Shown: piece by piece, positions 1 through 10,139 of the stretch
Layout of the letters: each line of letters begins with the position of its first letter
Position numbering within the stretch: position 1 is the stretch's first letter
Assembly (NCBI RefSeq): GCF_036288925.1
Contig: NZ_CP127167.1
Coordinates: 1,922,001-1,986,000, forward strand
Length of the DNA stretch: 64,000 nt
Source: Haemophilus parainfluenzae
GTDB taxonomy: Bacteria; Pseudomonadota; Gammaproteobacteria; Enterobacterales; Pasteurellaceae
Direction: 5' to 3'
Position numbers and translations under genes: made by a program
Notes under the pieces: generated by a model
What the model saw: the letters and a program-made list of their open reading frames with translations, nothing else
Databases searched by the model: none
Told to the model about the DNA's origin: nothing

Positions 1-1025
1 ACAACACCTAACACAATACCAATCAAACATCCTTTCATCCCTGCAAGTAAACCATACCAAATAAAGATTTGTTTAATAAATCCATTATTCGCCCCTAGTG
101 TTCGCATAATCGCAATATCACCTTGCTTGTCTTTTACCGCCATAATTAAGGTAGAAACGATATTAAAACACGCCACCCCAATTACAAGCACCATCGCGAT
201 ATACATCACCGTACGAATAAGCTGAATATCTCGATACATATAGCCAAATTTTGCCACCCAGTTTTGAATATAAAGCAGTTGCGGATAATCATTCAGCATC
301 GAATAATCCATTTCTTGTACTTTAAATGGATCATCCACTTTCAATTCAACACCGGTAATTTGATCTTCACGATATCCCATTAATTCCTGTGCTTGAGGCA
401 GGGAGAGTAAAGCATAACTGTGGTCTAACTGACCATCTAAACGTAAAATAGCGGTCACTTGAACACGCTCACGATTAGGCTGAGCCATTTGATCTTCACC
501 ATTCGGTTGAGAAATCAATAACGACACCCAATCGCCTGCTTTAACATCTAGCTCTTTGGCAATACCAGAGCCCAGCACCAATCCACCTTCTTCTGCGAAT
601 TTCTGCCAGCCATCACCTTCCACAAACTTACCAAGAGAACTCACTTGATCTTCAGCTTGTTTATCGACCCCTTTCACTTGAACGACTTTAAGTTTATTGC
701 CATTTTCGACTAAGGCAGTAAAACTCACAAAAGGTGAAAGTGCGGTAATTTTTTTGTTTGTTTTTAGACGTTCCGCAAGGTTCTGCCAATGGTTTAATGT
801 GCTCTCATTGCCCTGTGGGTTTAATGTGATTTCCGCATGTGGTACGACTGCCAAAATACGTGAATTCAGTTCACGCTCAAAGCCATTCATGGCACTTAAC
901 CCCACGATCAACACCGCCACGCCAAGAGCTATACCGATAGCAGAGAATTTTGAAATTAACGCCACCAACGGATTCTTTTGCTTACCCCGTTGATAACGCC
1001 AACTAATGAAAAAAGGCGTATTCAT
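1..1025 (-). CDS. lolE: LolE, lipoprotein-releasing ABC transporter permease (partial)
   Basis: Inner-membrane permease of the LolCDE complex, which extracts outer-membrane lipoproteins and passes them to LolA. Translation of the minus strand begins [14 protein letters not shown], followed by a hydrophobic helix near residues 22-50, the usual FtsX/LolE start. About 341 codons are present. The family is usually near 415 aa, so the C-terminal part with the last membrane helices lies beyond base 1. The start codon overlaps the lolD stop by one base, indicating translational coupling. It resembles LolC in the N-terminal helix and periplasmic domain. I call it LolE because it is the second permease, placed after LolD. 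Confidence 0.9.
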   Translation of the reverse strand, partial: MNTPFFISWRYQRGKQKNPLVALISKFSAIGIALGVAVLIVGLSAMNGFERELNSRILAVVPHAEITLNPQGNESTLNHWQNLAERLKTNKKITALSPFVSFTALVENGNKLKVVQVKGVDKQAEDQVSSLGKFVEGDGWQKFAEEGGLVLGSGIAKELDVKAGDWVSLLISQPNGEDQMAQPNRERVQVTAILRLDGQLDHSYALLSLPQAQELMGYREDQITGVELKVDDPFKVQEMDYSMLNDYPQLLYIQNWVAKFGYMYRDIQLIRTVMYIAMVLVIGVACFNIVSTLIMAVKDKQGDIAIMRTLGANNGFIKQIFIWYGLLAGMKGCLIGIVLGV

Positions 1026-1708
1026 TATGCACCTTCCTTCAAAATTCCGTCTTGCATGGTTAAGCAACGAGACAGTTTTTGCGCTAATGACATATCATGT
1101 GTAACCAATAAAAACGCAATGTTTTGTTCCGCATTCAAGGTTTGAATCAACTCAAAAATACTTTCTGTGGTTTTATGATCTAAGTTACCTGTTGGTTCAT
1201 CAGCCAAGACAAGAGCAGGGTTATTCACCAATGCACGAGCAATCGCAACACGTTGACGTTCACCGCCAGAAAGTGCAGATGGACGATGAGTAATACGATG
1301 ACTTAAGCCTACTGCGCCTAATATTTTTTCAGCACGATCTTTTGCTTCTGTTTTATTCTGACGACCAATTAACATCGGCATCATCACATTTTCCAATGCG
1401 GTAAAATCTGCCATTAAATGGTGAAATTGATACACGAAACCGAGATTTTGATTACGCAATTTAGCCAATTCACTTTCAGACGCTTTTTGCAAAGATTGCC
1501 CTTTAATAAACACTTCCCCACTACTTGGCTGATCTAAACCGCCTAAGGTGTGTAATAAAGTACTTTTTCCCGAACCAGAGCTTCCCACAATCGCCACTAA
1601 TTCTTGTGGTTTCATGGCAAAGCTCACGCCTTTTAATACTTGGGTTTGGTTCTCGCCTTCTTGGTAAAATTTATTAATATTTTGGCATTCTAATAAGTAG
1701 TTATTCAT
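1025..1708 (-). CDS. lolD: LolD, lipoprotein-releasing ABC transporter ATPase
   Basis: Cytoplasmic ATPase that powers LolCE. The 227-aa protein has Walker [10 protein letters not shown] (about 42-50), signature LSGGE (146-150) and Walker B LVLADE (167-172) followed by PTGNLD, the MacB/LolD subgroup pattern. It sits three bases after lolC and overlaps lolE by one base, so lolC-lolD-lolE are one operon read leftwards. Length and motifs are complete, with no sign of damage. Confidence 0.95.
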   Translation of the reverse strand: MNNYLLECQNINKFYQEGENQTQVLKGVSFAMKPQELVAIVGSSGSGKSTLLHTLGGLDQPSSGEVFIKGQSLQKASESELAKLRNQNLGFVYQFHHLMADFTALENVMMPMLIGRQNKTEAKDRAEKILGAVGLSHRITHRPSALSGGERQRVAIARALVNNPALVLADEPTGNLDHKTTESIFELIQTLNAEQNIAFLLVTHDMSLAQKLSRCLTMQDGILKEGA

Positions 1709-1711
1709 ATT

Positions 1712-2893
1712 TTACTCATAACGTAATGCTTCCGCCGGCTCAGTTTTCGCCGCACGATAAGCTGGGTAAATGGTTGATAATAAGGATAATAATAGAGAAA
1801 AGGCAATCACAACAATGACTTGCACTGGCTCAATGGATGTTGGCAAGAAAACACCGTTCGGATTGACCGCACTTAAAATTGCCCCAAGGTTTAAGGTGAT
1901 TAATACGCCCAGTACAGCACCAATCAATGTACCCACTAGCCCAACCAATAAACCTTGATAAATAAAGATAGAACGCACTTGTGATTTAGTCACACCTTGT
2001 GTTTGCAAAATGGCGATTTCCCCTTGTTTATCCACCACCATTAAACTTAATGAGGTCACGATATTGGAAATCGCAACAATAATAATTAAGCTAATCAACA
2101 AGCCCATCATATTTTTTTCCATACGAACCGCTTGGAAAAACTCCCCTTTTTGGACACGCCAATCACTGATATGGCTCTCTTTAAAATAGGTTGGCAATTC
2201 TGTGATTTGGAAAGGATCATCCAGGAATAAACGATAGCCTTGAGCTTCGCCTGGCTGAATTCGCATTAGGCGACCAATATCAGCTAAATTAGCAAAAACT
2301 TCATAACCTGACGCTTCGCCATAATCATAGTAAAGCTCGCTCACCGTAAATAAACGCTGCATCGGCACGCGACCAAATGGGGTGTATTGGCTGTTTTCCG
2401 TAATCATTAAACGAACCTTATCACCCACTGCTAAGCCTAATTTTTGTGCCAGGTTATCCCCAATAATCAACTTAAACTCACCTTGCGGTAAAAGTTGATT
2501 AAATTGGCTAGGATCGAAACCGTCCAGTAAAAGATCATCTGAAAAAGACTGAATACCAATCACTTGTCCTGCGCTCACGCCTTTTGCCGTTTGAAACACA
2601 ACATTTGTGGTATTAATCGGCACAGCTTTTTGCACAAAGTGCGGTGTATTTTCAAGCGGTTTTTCTGCCGAAATAGGCACTTCTTGACTAACAATCGCGT
2701 GTGGAATGATCGAAAGCACCTGTTGTTTTTGATAGCCTTCTAATCCATTCATGACAGAAAGCACAATAATCAATGCCATCACACCCAGTACGATGCCAAA
2801 GCTTGCTAAATTAGCAACAAGTCGCCCAAAACGATCGGCGCTTTTTGCACGCCAATATCGCAGGGCGACGTATAAAGAAATAGGTAAATTCAT
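1712..2893 (-). CDS. lolC: LolC, lipoprotein-releasing ABC transporter permease
   Basis: First permease of LolCDE. The 393-aa protein has one N-terminal membrane helix (about 25-50), a long periplasmic domain and three C-terminal helices ending in YPAYRAAKTEPAEALRYE, the FtsX-family terminus. Its start overlaps the stop of the upstream dehydrogenase by one base (TAATG), so the upstream gene is probably cotranscribed although it has no obvious role in lipoprotein export. Assignment to LolC rather than LolE rests on position before lolD and on sequence style. Confidence 0.92.
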   Translation of the reverse strand: MNLPISLYVALRYWRAKSADRFGRLVANLASFGIVLGVMALIIVLSVMNGLEGYQKQQVLSIIPHAIVSQEVPISAEKPLENTPHFVQKAVPINTTNVVFQTAKGVSAGQVIGIQSFSDDLLLDGFDPSQFNQLLPQGEFKLIIGDNLAQKLGLAVGDKVRLMITENSQYTPFGRVPMQRLFTVSELYYDYGEASGYEVFANLADIGRLMRIQPGEAQGYRLFLDDPFQITELPTYFKESHISDWRVQKGEFFQAVRMEKNMMGLLISLIIIVAISNIVTSLSLMVVDKQGEIAILQTQGVTKSQVRSIFIYQGLLVGLVGTLIGAVLGVLITLNLGAILSAVNPNGVFLPTSIEPVQVIVVIAFSLLLSLLSTIYPAYRAAKTEPAEALRYE

Positions 2894-3840
2894 TATTTTT
2901 GATTGAATTGTTGAACGAAATCTTCGATATTTTGCGTCACTTTTTTCGTTAGCGTGGTTACCGCACTATCACTCGCCCAAGCAATATGAGGTGTGATAAT
3001 TAAATTCGGCATCGTTTTCGCTAATTCAATCAGTGGATTATTTTTCTCTGGAGGCTCTTTCACTAACACATCTAATGCGGCACCACCTAATTGTCCTGAT
3101 TTTAATGCGTCACAAACCGCTTGCTCATCAATCAATGGACCACGACCAGTATTGATTAAATACGCCCCTTTCTTACAAAGTGACAAGGTTTCTTGATTGA
3201 TTAAATTTTTAGTTGTTTCAGTTAATGCACAATGCAATGTCAGAATATCAGCCTGTTTTAGCACCTCTTCAAAAGGCGTGTAACCTTCACGACAAGTTGT
3301 CGCATTTCGATGTTCAGCATAAAGGACTTTCATGCCTAAAAGTTCTGCTAAACGCCCGACTTCTGTACCTAAACAGCCTTTTCCAAACACACCTAACGTT
3401 GAACCTTTAACATCTGTAATGGGATAATCAAAGTAGCAGAACTGTTTACTCTCAGTCCATTTTCCCGTGATTTGATCGCGCTGCCAGCCAGCCAAGCTGT
3501 GTTTTAACGCAAAAATCATGCCTAATACATGCTCAGGTACGGTCGTGGCAGAATAACCCGTCACATTTTTAACCGTCACACCTAATTCTTTTGCCGCGTC
3601 TAAATCCACGTTATTAGTACCTGTCGCAGTGATAGCAATGAGTTTTAATTTCGGTAATTGTTGCAACACCTCGCGGCTTAAAATCACTTTACTGGTGATA
3701 ATAATATCCGCGTCTTTTGCTCGCTCAATGATTTGCTCTGCGGAAGTATATTTATACTCTACCCAGTTATGCGGAAAGCTTGGACGAGGAATAGGAATAT
3801 GTTTCGGAATTGCGGTGCTGTCTAAAAATACGATATTCAT
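2893..3840 (-). CDS. D-isomer-specific 2-hydroxyacid dehydrogenase
   Basis: NAD(P)-dependent 2-hydroxyacid dehydrogenase of the glycerate/hydroxypyruvate type; the real substrate cannot be read from sequence. At 315 aa it has the family length. A Rossmann core with GKGCLGTEVG lies near 150-160, the NTGRGPLID segment near 230, and TPHIAW near 283 supplies the catalytic histidine. It is coupled to lolC by a one-base overlap and follows kdsA after a short gap containing an uptake-signal hairpin. H. influenzae, as I recall, has a similar gene in the same place. Confidence 0.85.
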   Translation of the reverse strand: MNIVFLDSTAIPKHIPIPRPSFPHNWVEYKYTSAEQIIERAKDADIIITSKVILSREVLQQLPKLKLIAITATGTNNVDLDAAKELGVTVKNVTGYSATTVPEHVLGMIFALKHSLAGWQRDQITGKWTESKQFCYFDYPITDVKGSTLGVFGKGCLGTEVGRLAELLGMKVLYAEHRNATTCREGYTPFEEVLKQADILTLHCALTETTKNLINQETLSLCKKGAYLINTGRGPLIDEQAVCDALKSGQLGGAALDVLVKEPPEKNNPLIELAKTMPNLIITPHIAWASDSAVTTLTKKVTQNIEDFVQQFNQK

Positions 3841-3863
3841 TGTTATCTCCTTTTACAGAACAA

Positions 3864-3901
3864 AAGTGCGGTCAAAAACAATGCTATTTTCAACCGCACT
3901 T
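3864..3901. terminator. Inverted uptake-signal pair acting as hairpin
   Basis: AAGTGCGGT at 3864-3872 and ACCGCACTT at 3893-3901 form an inverted pair just after the kdsA stop. Such paired Haemophilus uptake signals commonly double as terminators. Here it lies between kdsA and the dehydrogenase. Confidence 0.6.
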
Positions 3902-3906
3902 CTCTA

Positions 3907-4773
<867 letters not shown>

Positions 4774-5577
4774 TTAATGGATGGCATTGGCATCTTTCAA
4801 TGCTTCGCCTTTCAGTTCTAAAAGTTGAGTTTTTAACAGAGATGAAGTGGGATCATTCGGACATTGATCCACAAAATATTCTAAATCCTCAATGGCGGAA
4901 GAATAAGCGCCCATTTGCGCCAACACTAAGCCACGATCGCGAATATCGTAAGGATCTTTTCTTACCGCTAACAAGAATTGGATATAATTAAAAGCAAAAT
5001 CGTTTTGTTCTTCACGAATTAAGGCATTTTTGGCGAGCTGACGGAAACGTGTAGTCAGCATCGGAATATCTGCTCGAGCTAAATCTTCAGATTGAATTTG
5101 AGCGCCAAAACCAAAGGCGCCTTCATAGAGTTTTTTCAATTCATCCACTGAAATATATTTTCCGCTCCAAGGATCAATAAATGCTACTTCTCCGTCTATT
5201 TCTGCACGTAAAATCAGCTGGGTCGGGAAATTTACGGGATAAATCGGCAATTTTAAACTTGCAGCTAAATAAAGTATTAAGGCACCAAGACTCACCGGCA
5301 TACCTTCACGCTCTTCTAAAATATATGGAAGATATAAATTGCGGGCATAGAAATAATTGTCCGCATCACAATGAAAGCCCCAATCACCGTAAAATAGCTG
5401 TAGTAATTGATGAATTTTAGCTTTATCATCCCATTCTTCTGGAATAGCTTGGCGAGCTCTACGCACTAAGCCCCCCACAAGCCCTCTTATACGAGGCTCA
5501 TCAAGTTGCTCTTTCTCACAAATGCTCAAATAAAAATGAGTCAGTTCAGCATACAAGGCTTTTTGATCGTATTTCAT
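4774..5577 (-). CDS. SirB1-family transglutaminase-like/TPR protein
   Basis: A 267-aa cytosolic protein of the SirB1/YchA family, a transglutaminase-like N-terminal fold followed by a tetratricopeptide-like C-terminus. The EEREGMPVSLGALILYLA segment (about 92-109) is the family hallmark, and YDIRDRGLVLAQMGAYSSAIEDLEYFVDQCP (written here as a region, about 214-244) looks like a TPR. The biochemical function of the family is not established. Its start overlaps the prmC stop, matching the gene order prmC-sirB1-kdsA known in gammaproteobacteria. Confidence 0.8.
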   Translation of the reverse strand: MKYDQKALYAELTHFYLSICEKEQLDEPRIRGLVGGLVRRARQAIPEEWDDKAKIHQLLQLFYGDWGFHCDADNYFYARNLYLPYILEEREGMPVSLGALILYLAASLKLPIYPVNFPTQLILRAEIDGEVAFIDPWSGKYISVDELKKLYEGAFGFGAQIQSEDLARADIPMLTTRFRQLAKNALIREEQNDFAFNYIQFLLAVRKDPYDIRDRGLVLAQMGAYSSAIEDLEYFVDQCPNDPTSSLLKTQLLELKGEALKDANAIH

Positions 5578-6455
5578 TACCGCTTCCTATATCCCAACGT
5601 TACGCGCTCATTGTCGCCATAATCCCGTATGGTTGCAACCCCTTGCCAATGATTTTGCCAGAAAATTGACCGCACTTCTTCACCCTGTTTCCAGCCGTGC
5701 TCTAACAATAAATAGCCATTATCTTTTAAATGTACTTGTGCGCACTCAATAAGATGGCGTAAATCAGCTAAACCGTTTTCACCTGCCACTAACGCCGAAC
5801 GTGGTTCAAAACGTACATCACCTTGTGAAAGGTGCTCATCGGTTTCATCAATATAAGGCGGATTACTGACGATAAGATCAAACTGCCCTTCAACATGTTC
5901 AAACCAACGACTCTGAAAAAATTGTACCTTGAGCTGATTTTTTTCTGCATTGGATTGCGCTAATTTGACGACTTCAGGCATTAAATCCACACCGATGACA
6001 TCTAATTGAATAGCCTTTTTTTGACAAATAGGAGAAAGCTCAGAAGCTAACGCCAACGCAATAGCACCCGTGCCAGTGCCAAGATCGAGAATACGAAAGT
6101 GCGGTGGATTTTCTTCCAGTTTTTCTAACGTAATTTGTAATGCTTTTTCTACGAGAATTTCAGTATCGGGGCGAGGAATTAATGTTCCTTCAGACACATT
6201 TAAAGGCAAGGACCAGAATTCTTTTTCACCGAGGATATAAGCGATAGGCTCGCCTTTTAGACGACGATCTAAAAGTGCGGTCAATTTTAACCGCACTTTT
6301 TCATCAATCTCGGTATCATCAAAAGCAAGGATTTGCGTACGCGATTTGCCCGTTGCGTGTTGAAGAAGCACAAGCGCATCAATTTTACTATTTTCAGTGG
6401 GATTTTTTGGTGCTAAATCCGCCATTGCTTGTACCAGCCATTCTTTATAATTCAT
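5577..6455 (-). CDS. prmC: PrmC, release factor glutamine methyltransferase
   Basis: Methylates the glutamine of the GGQ loop in peptide-chain release factors using SAM. The 292-aa protein has an SAM-binding motif DLGTGTGAIALALA near 122 and the catalytic NPPY tetrapeptide near 195. The substrate gene prfA lies one gene upstream in the same direction, the usual association. It overlaps both the RDD gene and the SirB1 gene by one base. An uptake-signal inverted pair lies inside the coding region around 6272-6298. Confidence 0.95.
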   Translation of the reverse strand: MNYKEWLVQAMADLAPKNPTENSKIDALVLLQHATGKSRTQILAFDDTEIDEKVRLKLTALLDRRLKGEPIAYILGEKEFWSLPLNVSEGTLIPRPDTEILVEKALQITLEKLEENPPHFRILDLGTGTGAIALALASELSPICQKKAIQLDVIGVDLMPEVVKLAQSNAEKNQLKVQFFQSRWFEHVEGQFDLIVSNPPYIDETDEHLSQGDVRFEPRSALVAGENGLADLRHLIECAQVHLKDNGYLLLEHGWKQGEEVRSIFWQNHWQGVATIRDYGDNERVTLGYRKR

Positions 6456-6895
6456 TATTTTTCGTCTTTTAACACAATCGTGCCAGCCACTAAATCCGTT
6501 AAAGAACGACGATCATCACGCACAAGTGCAACAATACCGCTAATAATTAATAAGAAACTCGTCCACGCCAATAAAATATCAATAATTTCGCGACCGATGT
6601 ATTTACCAAATTCAACAGGCTGATTGGTATGATAATTAAATACTCGCAAGTCTAACCAGCGTTTTGCCATTGTCTGGCCATAAGTTTTCATGAAATATAA
6701 CTGAAAACCAGCATATACAATCGTCCCCACTACACCGGCAAAATCCCCCAATGCAAAACCGAGACCAACCATCACCCAAAGCACAAGCCCATTAATCATA
6801 CTTGCAAGCCAACGTTTAAAACGGCTTGCTTGAGCGGGTTGAGAAGGTTTGAAAGCAGAAGAAAATTCAGCATCTTTTTGATTTTCAATGATCAT
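6455..6895 (-). CDS. RDD-family membrane protein
   Basis: Small integral membrane protein of the RDD family, 146 aa from the chosen start. Two or three hydrophobic segments are visible (about 30-65 and 105-130), with KRWLDLRVF and RRSLTDLVAGT between and after them. The function is unknown; some RDD proteins have been linked to ion transport. I chose the ATG at 6895, which has AGGG seven bases upstream. A further ATG at 6925 falls inside the prfA terminator hairpin and is unlikely. Confidence 0.8.
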   Translation of the reverse strand: MIIENQKDAEFSSAFKPSQPAQASRFKRWLASMINGLVLWVMVGLGFALGDFAGVVGTIVYAGFQLYFMKTYGQTMAKRWLDLRVFNYHTNQPVEFGKYIGREIIDILLAWTSFLLIISGIVALVRDDRRSLTDLVAGTIVLKDEK

Positions 6896-6914
6896 TTTAT
6901 TTCCCTGTAAAGTT

Positions 6915-6942
6915 AAAAAGGACATCTGAAATCAGATGCCCC
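6915..6942 (-). terminator. prfA terminator
   Basis: A perfect-looking stem formed by GCATCTGA and TCAGATGT, followed on the minus strand by TTTTT, lies immediately after the prfA stop. Some readthrough would be needed to express the RDD-prmC genes downstream. Confidence 0.7.
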
Positions 6943-6947
6943 TATCA

Positions 6948-8030
6948 TTAATTCTGTTCAGACAATGCCGCCAACTGATCCGCTTGATATTCGGTAATAA
7001 TCGGCTGAATCAGTTCATCAATTTTACCATTCATCACTTCATCCAAACGGTAAATTGTGAGATTGATACGGTGATCTGTTACACGACCTTGTGGGTAGTT
7101 ATAAGTACGAATTTTATCGGAACGATCGCCTGAACCTAATAAGTTACGGCGAGTATCGGCTTGCTCTGCAGCTTGGCGTTCTTGCTCTGCTTGAACAATA
7201 CGTGATGCTAATACCGACATTGCTTTCGCTTTATTTTTGTGCTGTGAACGCTCATCCTGACATTCCACCACAATACCTGTTGGAATGTGAGTAATACGTA
7301 CGGCAGAGTCTGTTGTATTAACGTGCTGACCACCTGCACCAGATGAACGGTAGGTATCAATACGTAAATCTGCTGGATTGATTTCCGGCATTTCAGATTC
7401 AGGTAATTCAGGCATAACCGCAACAGTACAAGCTGAAGTATGAATACGCCCTTGCGATTCAGTTTTTGGTACACGTTGTACACGGTGGCCGCCTGATTCA
7501 AATTTTAACTGACCATACACGCCATCACCGCTTACTTTCACGATCACTTCTTTATAACCGCCCTGCTCGCTTTCATTTGCGCTGAGCATTTCAACACGCC
7601 AGCGTTTACTTTCAGCATAACGGCTGTACATACGGAATAAATCGCCGGCAAAGATGCCCGCTTCATCACCGCCTGTTCCCGCACGAATTTCTAAATAACA
7701 GTTATATTCATCATTTGGATCTTTCGGTAATAAAAGAATTTGAAGTTGTTGCTCCACTTCTTCAATTTCGGCTTTGGATTCTTCAATTTCCATTTCGGCC
7801 ATTTCTTTCATTTCAGGATCATCTAACATCAATTCTGCTTCAGCAATGTTAGAATTAAGCTGATTCCAACGATTAAAACATTTCACCACATCTTCAAGTT
7901 GTGAATATTCTTTAGAATACGCACGGAATTTATCCTGATCCGAAATCACCGACGCATCGCCTAGCAATGCCTCTAATTCTTCATAACGTTCTTTTAAACT
8001 TTCAAGTTTTGCAATAATAGAATCTTTCAT
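6948..8030 (-). CDS. prfA: PrfA, peptide chain release factor 1
   Basis: Recognises UAA and UAG and triggers peptide release at the ribosome. The 360-aa protein has the codon-recognition region with the PAT-equivalent segment in the middle, the catalytic GGQ in [16 protein letters not shown] (near 230-245) and the C-terminal [16 protein letters not shown]. The length is standard for RF1. A typical ATG and clean neighbours support the start. It is the target of PrmC encoded just downstream. Confidence 0.97.
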   Translation of the reverse strand: MKDSIIAKLESLKERYEELEALLGDASVISDQDKFRAYSKEYSQLEDVVKCFNRWNQLNSNIAEAELMLDDPEMKEMAEMEIEESKAEIEEVEQQLQILLLPKDPNDEYNCYLEIRAGTGGDEAGIFAGDLFRMYSRYAESKRWRVEMLSANESEQGGYKEVIVKVSGDGVYGQLKFESGGHRVQRVPKTESQGRIHTSACTVAVMPELPESEMPEINPADLRIDTYRSSGAGGQHVNTTDSAVRITHIPTGIVVECQDERSQHKNKAKAMSVLASRIVQAEQERQAAEQADTRRNLLGSGDRSDKIRTYNYPQGRVTDHRINLTIYRLDEVMNGKIDELIQPIITEYQADQLAALSEQN

Positions 8031-8051
8031 ATTTTTATAAAGTTAAAGCCA

Positions 8052-8083
8052 AAAATAAAATCGGCCTATTTTAGCCGATTTTA
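8052..8083 (-). terminator. epmC terminator
   Basis: Stem AAAATCGGC / GCCGATTTT at 8058-8081 followed by TATTTTT on the minus strand, between epmC and prfA. Confidence 0.6.
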
Positions 8084-8127
8084 AGGAAAATTGACAGACG
8101 CAAAATCTGCCTAAAAATGACCGCACT

Positions 8128-8664
8128 TTAGATACGAGTCACATTAAATTTCGCTAAATCAATTCGATCTTCTGTGCCATAAAATTGAGCCAGCGCATGA
8201 CGCAAGGTTTCGGCTCGTTTTGGTAAGCCTTTTTTTGCATAGGTTTTCACTTGTTCATACACCGCTTGCTTAAATGGTTGCGTATCTCCCGGATTGCCAT
8301 TCAAATTATCCGCACTGGCAAAATAACGAAATCCCGCCGCAGTGGCTAAAATCCATTCCAATGCTTGAGGCTTCACTTCAACCTTTTCAAAATCACGCTG
8401 ACGATCTTCTGAACGGCCATCCGGCTCATACCAATAGCCAAAATCTTCTAATTTACGGCGTTCTTTCCCCGCCACTAACCAATGGGCAATTTCATGTAAT
8501 GCACTGCTGTAAAAGCCTCTCGCAAAGTAAATGGCGTTATAAGGCACCTCATCATTTGCAGGAATGTAAATTGGCTCATCCCCACCTTTAACCAATCGCG
8601 TATTATATTCTTCTTCAAAACATTGATTAAAAATCGCAATGATATCCTCAAGTTTGTGTTCCAT
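8128..8664 (-). CDS. epmC: EpmC (YfcM), elongation factor P hydroxylase
   Basis: Hydroxylates the modified lysine of elongation factor P. The 178-aa protein has the family signature ALHEIAHWLVAG (about 56-67, putative metal-binding histidines) and GYWYEPDGRSEDRQRDFE, matching YfcM. I chose the ATG at 8664, preceded by TTGGAGAAAGC, over an ATG 24 bases upstream with no ribosome site. The partners epmA, epmB and efp are not in this window. An uptake signal lies just after the stop. Confidence 0.87.
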   Translation of the reverse strand: MEHKLEDIIAIFNQCFEEEYNTRLVKGGDEPIYIPANDEVPYNAIYFARGFYSSALHEIAHWLVAGKERRKLEDFGYWYEPDGRSEDRQRDFEKVEVKPQALEWILATAAGFRYFASADNLNGNPGDTQPFKQAVYEQVKTYAKKGLPKRAETLRHALAQFYGTEDRIDLAKFNVTRI

Positions 8665-8757
8665 GCTTTCTCCAAATATTTTTATCAATAAAGCCTCTTA
8701 AAATGTTTGAGAATTATCTCATTTTTAATGTTTTTCACAAAATCTTGGTTAAATAAA

Positions 8758-8790
8758 AAACGTCTGAAATTAACGTTTCAGATTTTTAGG
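8758..8790 (-). terminator. Terminator after the AraC-family gene
   Basis: CTGAAA / TTTCAG stem at about 8766-8785 followed on the minus strand by a T-run. The top-strand half resembles a neisserial uptake word (CGTCTGAA) but lacks the leading GC, so I treat it as an ordinary terminator. Confidence 0.5.
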
Positions 8791-8818
8791 TGTTTTTAAA
8801 CCTATCTTTAAGCCCCAT

Positions 8819-9727
8819 CTATTTAATATCCCCCTTGAGCGCATGCCCGAAATACCGTTTGTATTCACGGCTGAATTGGCTAGGTGATTCGTAGCCGACT
8901 TGGTAAGCGGTTTCGGTAATACCTCGTCCTTCTTGTGCGATCAATCGTCTGGCTTCCATCAAACGTAATGATTTTTGATATTGTAGCGGTGAAAGGCTGG
9001 TTATCTTCTTGAAATAACTATGAAATCCAGATAATGACATGCCACTTAGATTTGCCAAGGTTTCCACAGTGATGGTTTCACTAAAATGTTGTTGCAGATA
9101 ATGGGTGGCTTGGGCGATTTTTTTGGTGTGAGACCCATTGCTTACCATGGCTTTAAATTTGCCACCTTGTTCGCCTGTAAGGAGTCGATAATATATTTCT
9201 TGTTGGATAAGCGGTGCAAGAAACCCAATACCTTTTGGATTTTCGTGCAAGAATAATAAGCGTTCAACAGCATTTTTGAGAGATTCATCCAAATGCCATT
9301 GTGCAAAACCTTCGTCGCCCGGTTGAAGAGCATCTGCAAGGTTTGGATTTGCTAATAAAATCTTGCTAACGCTCTCAATATCAATTTTCATCGACATCAC
9401 TAAAAACGGCTTTTTCGGCTCGGCATATTTAATTTCGCCGCGCATCGGCACATTGACAGGGCAGAACATAAAGTGTTGATTGTCAAAACGGTAGCATTGT
9501 TCGCCTAGTTGTATTTCACGTTCCCCACTTAACACGATGCAAATGCTCGGTTCTTGAATAATACCCTCGTAGCAAAACGGCTGATCGGCATGGCGAATCA
9601 CCAAGCCTTTAATTGGAGATGAATAGGTTTCGTTATGTGGAATAACTTTTAATAAGCGTTCTATCGTTTCAGTTGAGAACATAGTTTTGTAGGAATAGGC
9701 AAGTAATTTGGATAAATCATATAACAC
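8819..9727 (-). CDS. AraC-family transcriptional regulator
   Basis: A 302-aa regulator with an AraC N-terminal sensing domain (about 30-190) and two C-terminal helix-turn-helix units: TVETLANLSGMSLSGFHSYFK near 222-243 and ITETAYQVGYESPSQFSREYKRYFG near 270-294. The effector is unknown. Such regulators usually control a neighbouring oxidoreductase or stress gene; here the divergent neighbour is only an ohr scrap, so the original target may have been lost. The start could also be the ATG at 9682, since neither has a strong ribosome site. Confidence 0.85.
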   Translation of the reverse strand: MLYDLSKLLAYSYKTMFSTETIERLLKVIPHNETYSSPIKGLVIRHADQPFCYEGIIQEPSICIVLSGEREIQLGEQCYRFDNQHFMFCPVNVPMRGEIKYAEPKKPFLVMSMKIDIESVSKILLANPNLADALQPGDEGFAQWHLDESLKNAVERLLFLHENPKGIGFLAPLIQQEIYYRLLTGEQGGKFKAMVSNGSHTKKIAQATHYLQQHFSETITVETLANLSGMSLSGFHSYFKKITSLSPLQYQKSLRLMEARRLIAQEGRGITETAYQVGYESPSQFSREYKRYFGHALKGDIK

Positions 9728-9812
9728 TTCATATTGCCGTTCAATATAATGAACTCACTTTCAACGGCAGTACGCCAAAACATTTAACCAATATTGAATT
9801 GAGGACAATATC

Positions 9813-9905
9813 ATGAAAATTTTCTACAAAACATCAGCAACAGCAACCCGCGGACGTGATGGTCGTACCCAAGTGGACGATGGTTCAATCGGCTTTGATT
9901 TGGTT
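9813..9905 (+). pseudogene. 5' fragment of an Ohr/OsmC-type peroxide reductase
   Basis: The first 31 codons, MKIFYKTSATATRGRDGR and onward, match the start of organic hydroperoxide resistance proteins (Ohr), small two-cysteine peroxidases. The reading then runs into sequence that is the reverse of an nnrS gene, so both cysteines and the rest of the enzyme are missing. A good ribosome site (GAGGACAATATC before ATG) remains. The frame stays open to 10031, but only as readthrough of foreign DNA. Recognised by N-terminal pattern only. Confidence 0.6.
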
Positions 9906-10019
9906 TCATTTCAAAATGACGGCACCGGAGCTGATGAAAAACACCAACGCGCCGAGTATGGCAAGCACCGCCGCACCGACGAAAAACGGCCGCATGGGGT
10001 GGGTGAAAAACTTATTCAT
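9906..10019 (-). pseudogene. 5' fragment of an NnrS-family gene
   Basis: The minus strand reads MNKFFTHPMRPFFVGAAVLA and onward for 37 aa before a stop created at the junction with the ohr fragment. This matches the N-terminus of NnrS, a haem-copper membrane protein linked to nitrosative stress, as found in Neisseria. The full protein has about 400 aa in many membrane helices, so this piece cannot function. Its GC content is higher than the surroundings. Together with the ABC remnant at 10775-11557 it suggests neisserial origin. Confidence 0.6.
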
Positions 10020-10139
10020 GGTTTGGCTTAATTCTGCATGAAGATGCTTTCGGATATGGATTTATTGGGCGGACAGGGTTGTATCTTGTATTGAAGAAGC
10101 AAGCCGAAGGTTTGTCAGATACTCAAATGCCCGTATCAT

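Noticed and set aside
8766..8785. Second Neisseria uptake sequence
   Set aside because: The word is ACGTCTGAA, lacking the GC of GCCGTCTGAA; an ordinary terminator explains it.
10040..10139. Possible coding stretch EDAFGYGFIGRTGLYL between nnrS fragment and cadD
   Set aside because: No start, no ribosome site and no family; it runs into the reverse of cadD, so I treat it as non-coding junction DNA.
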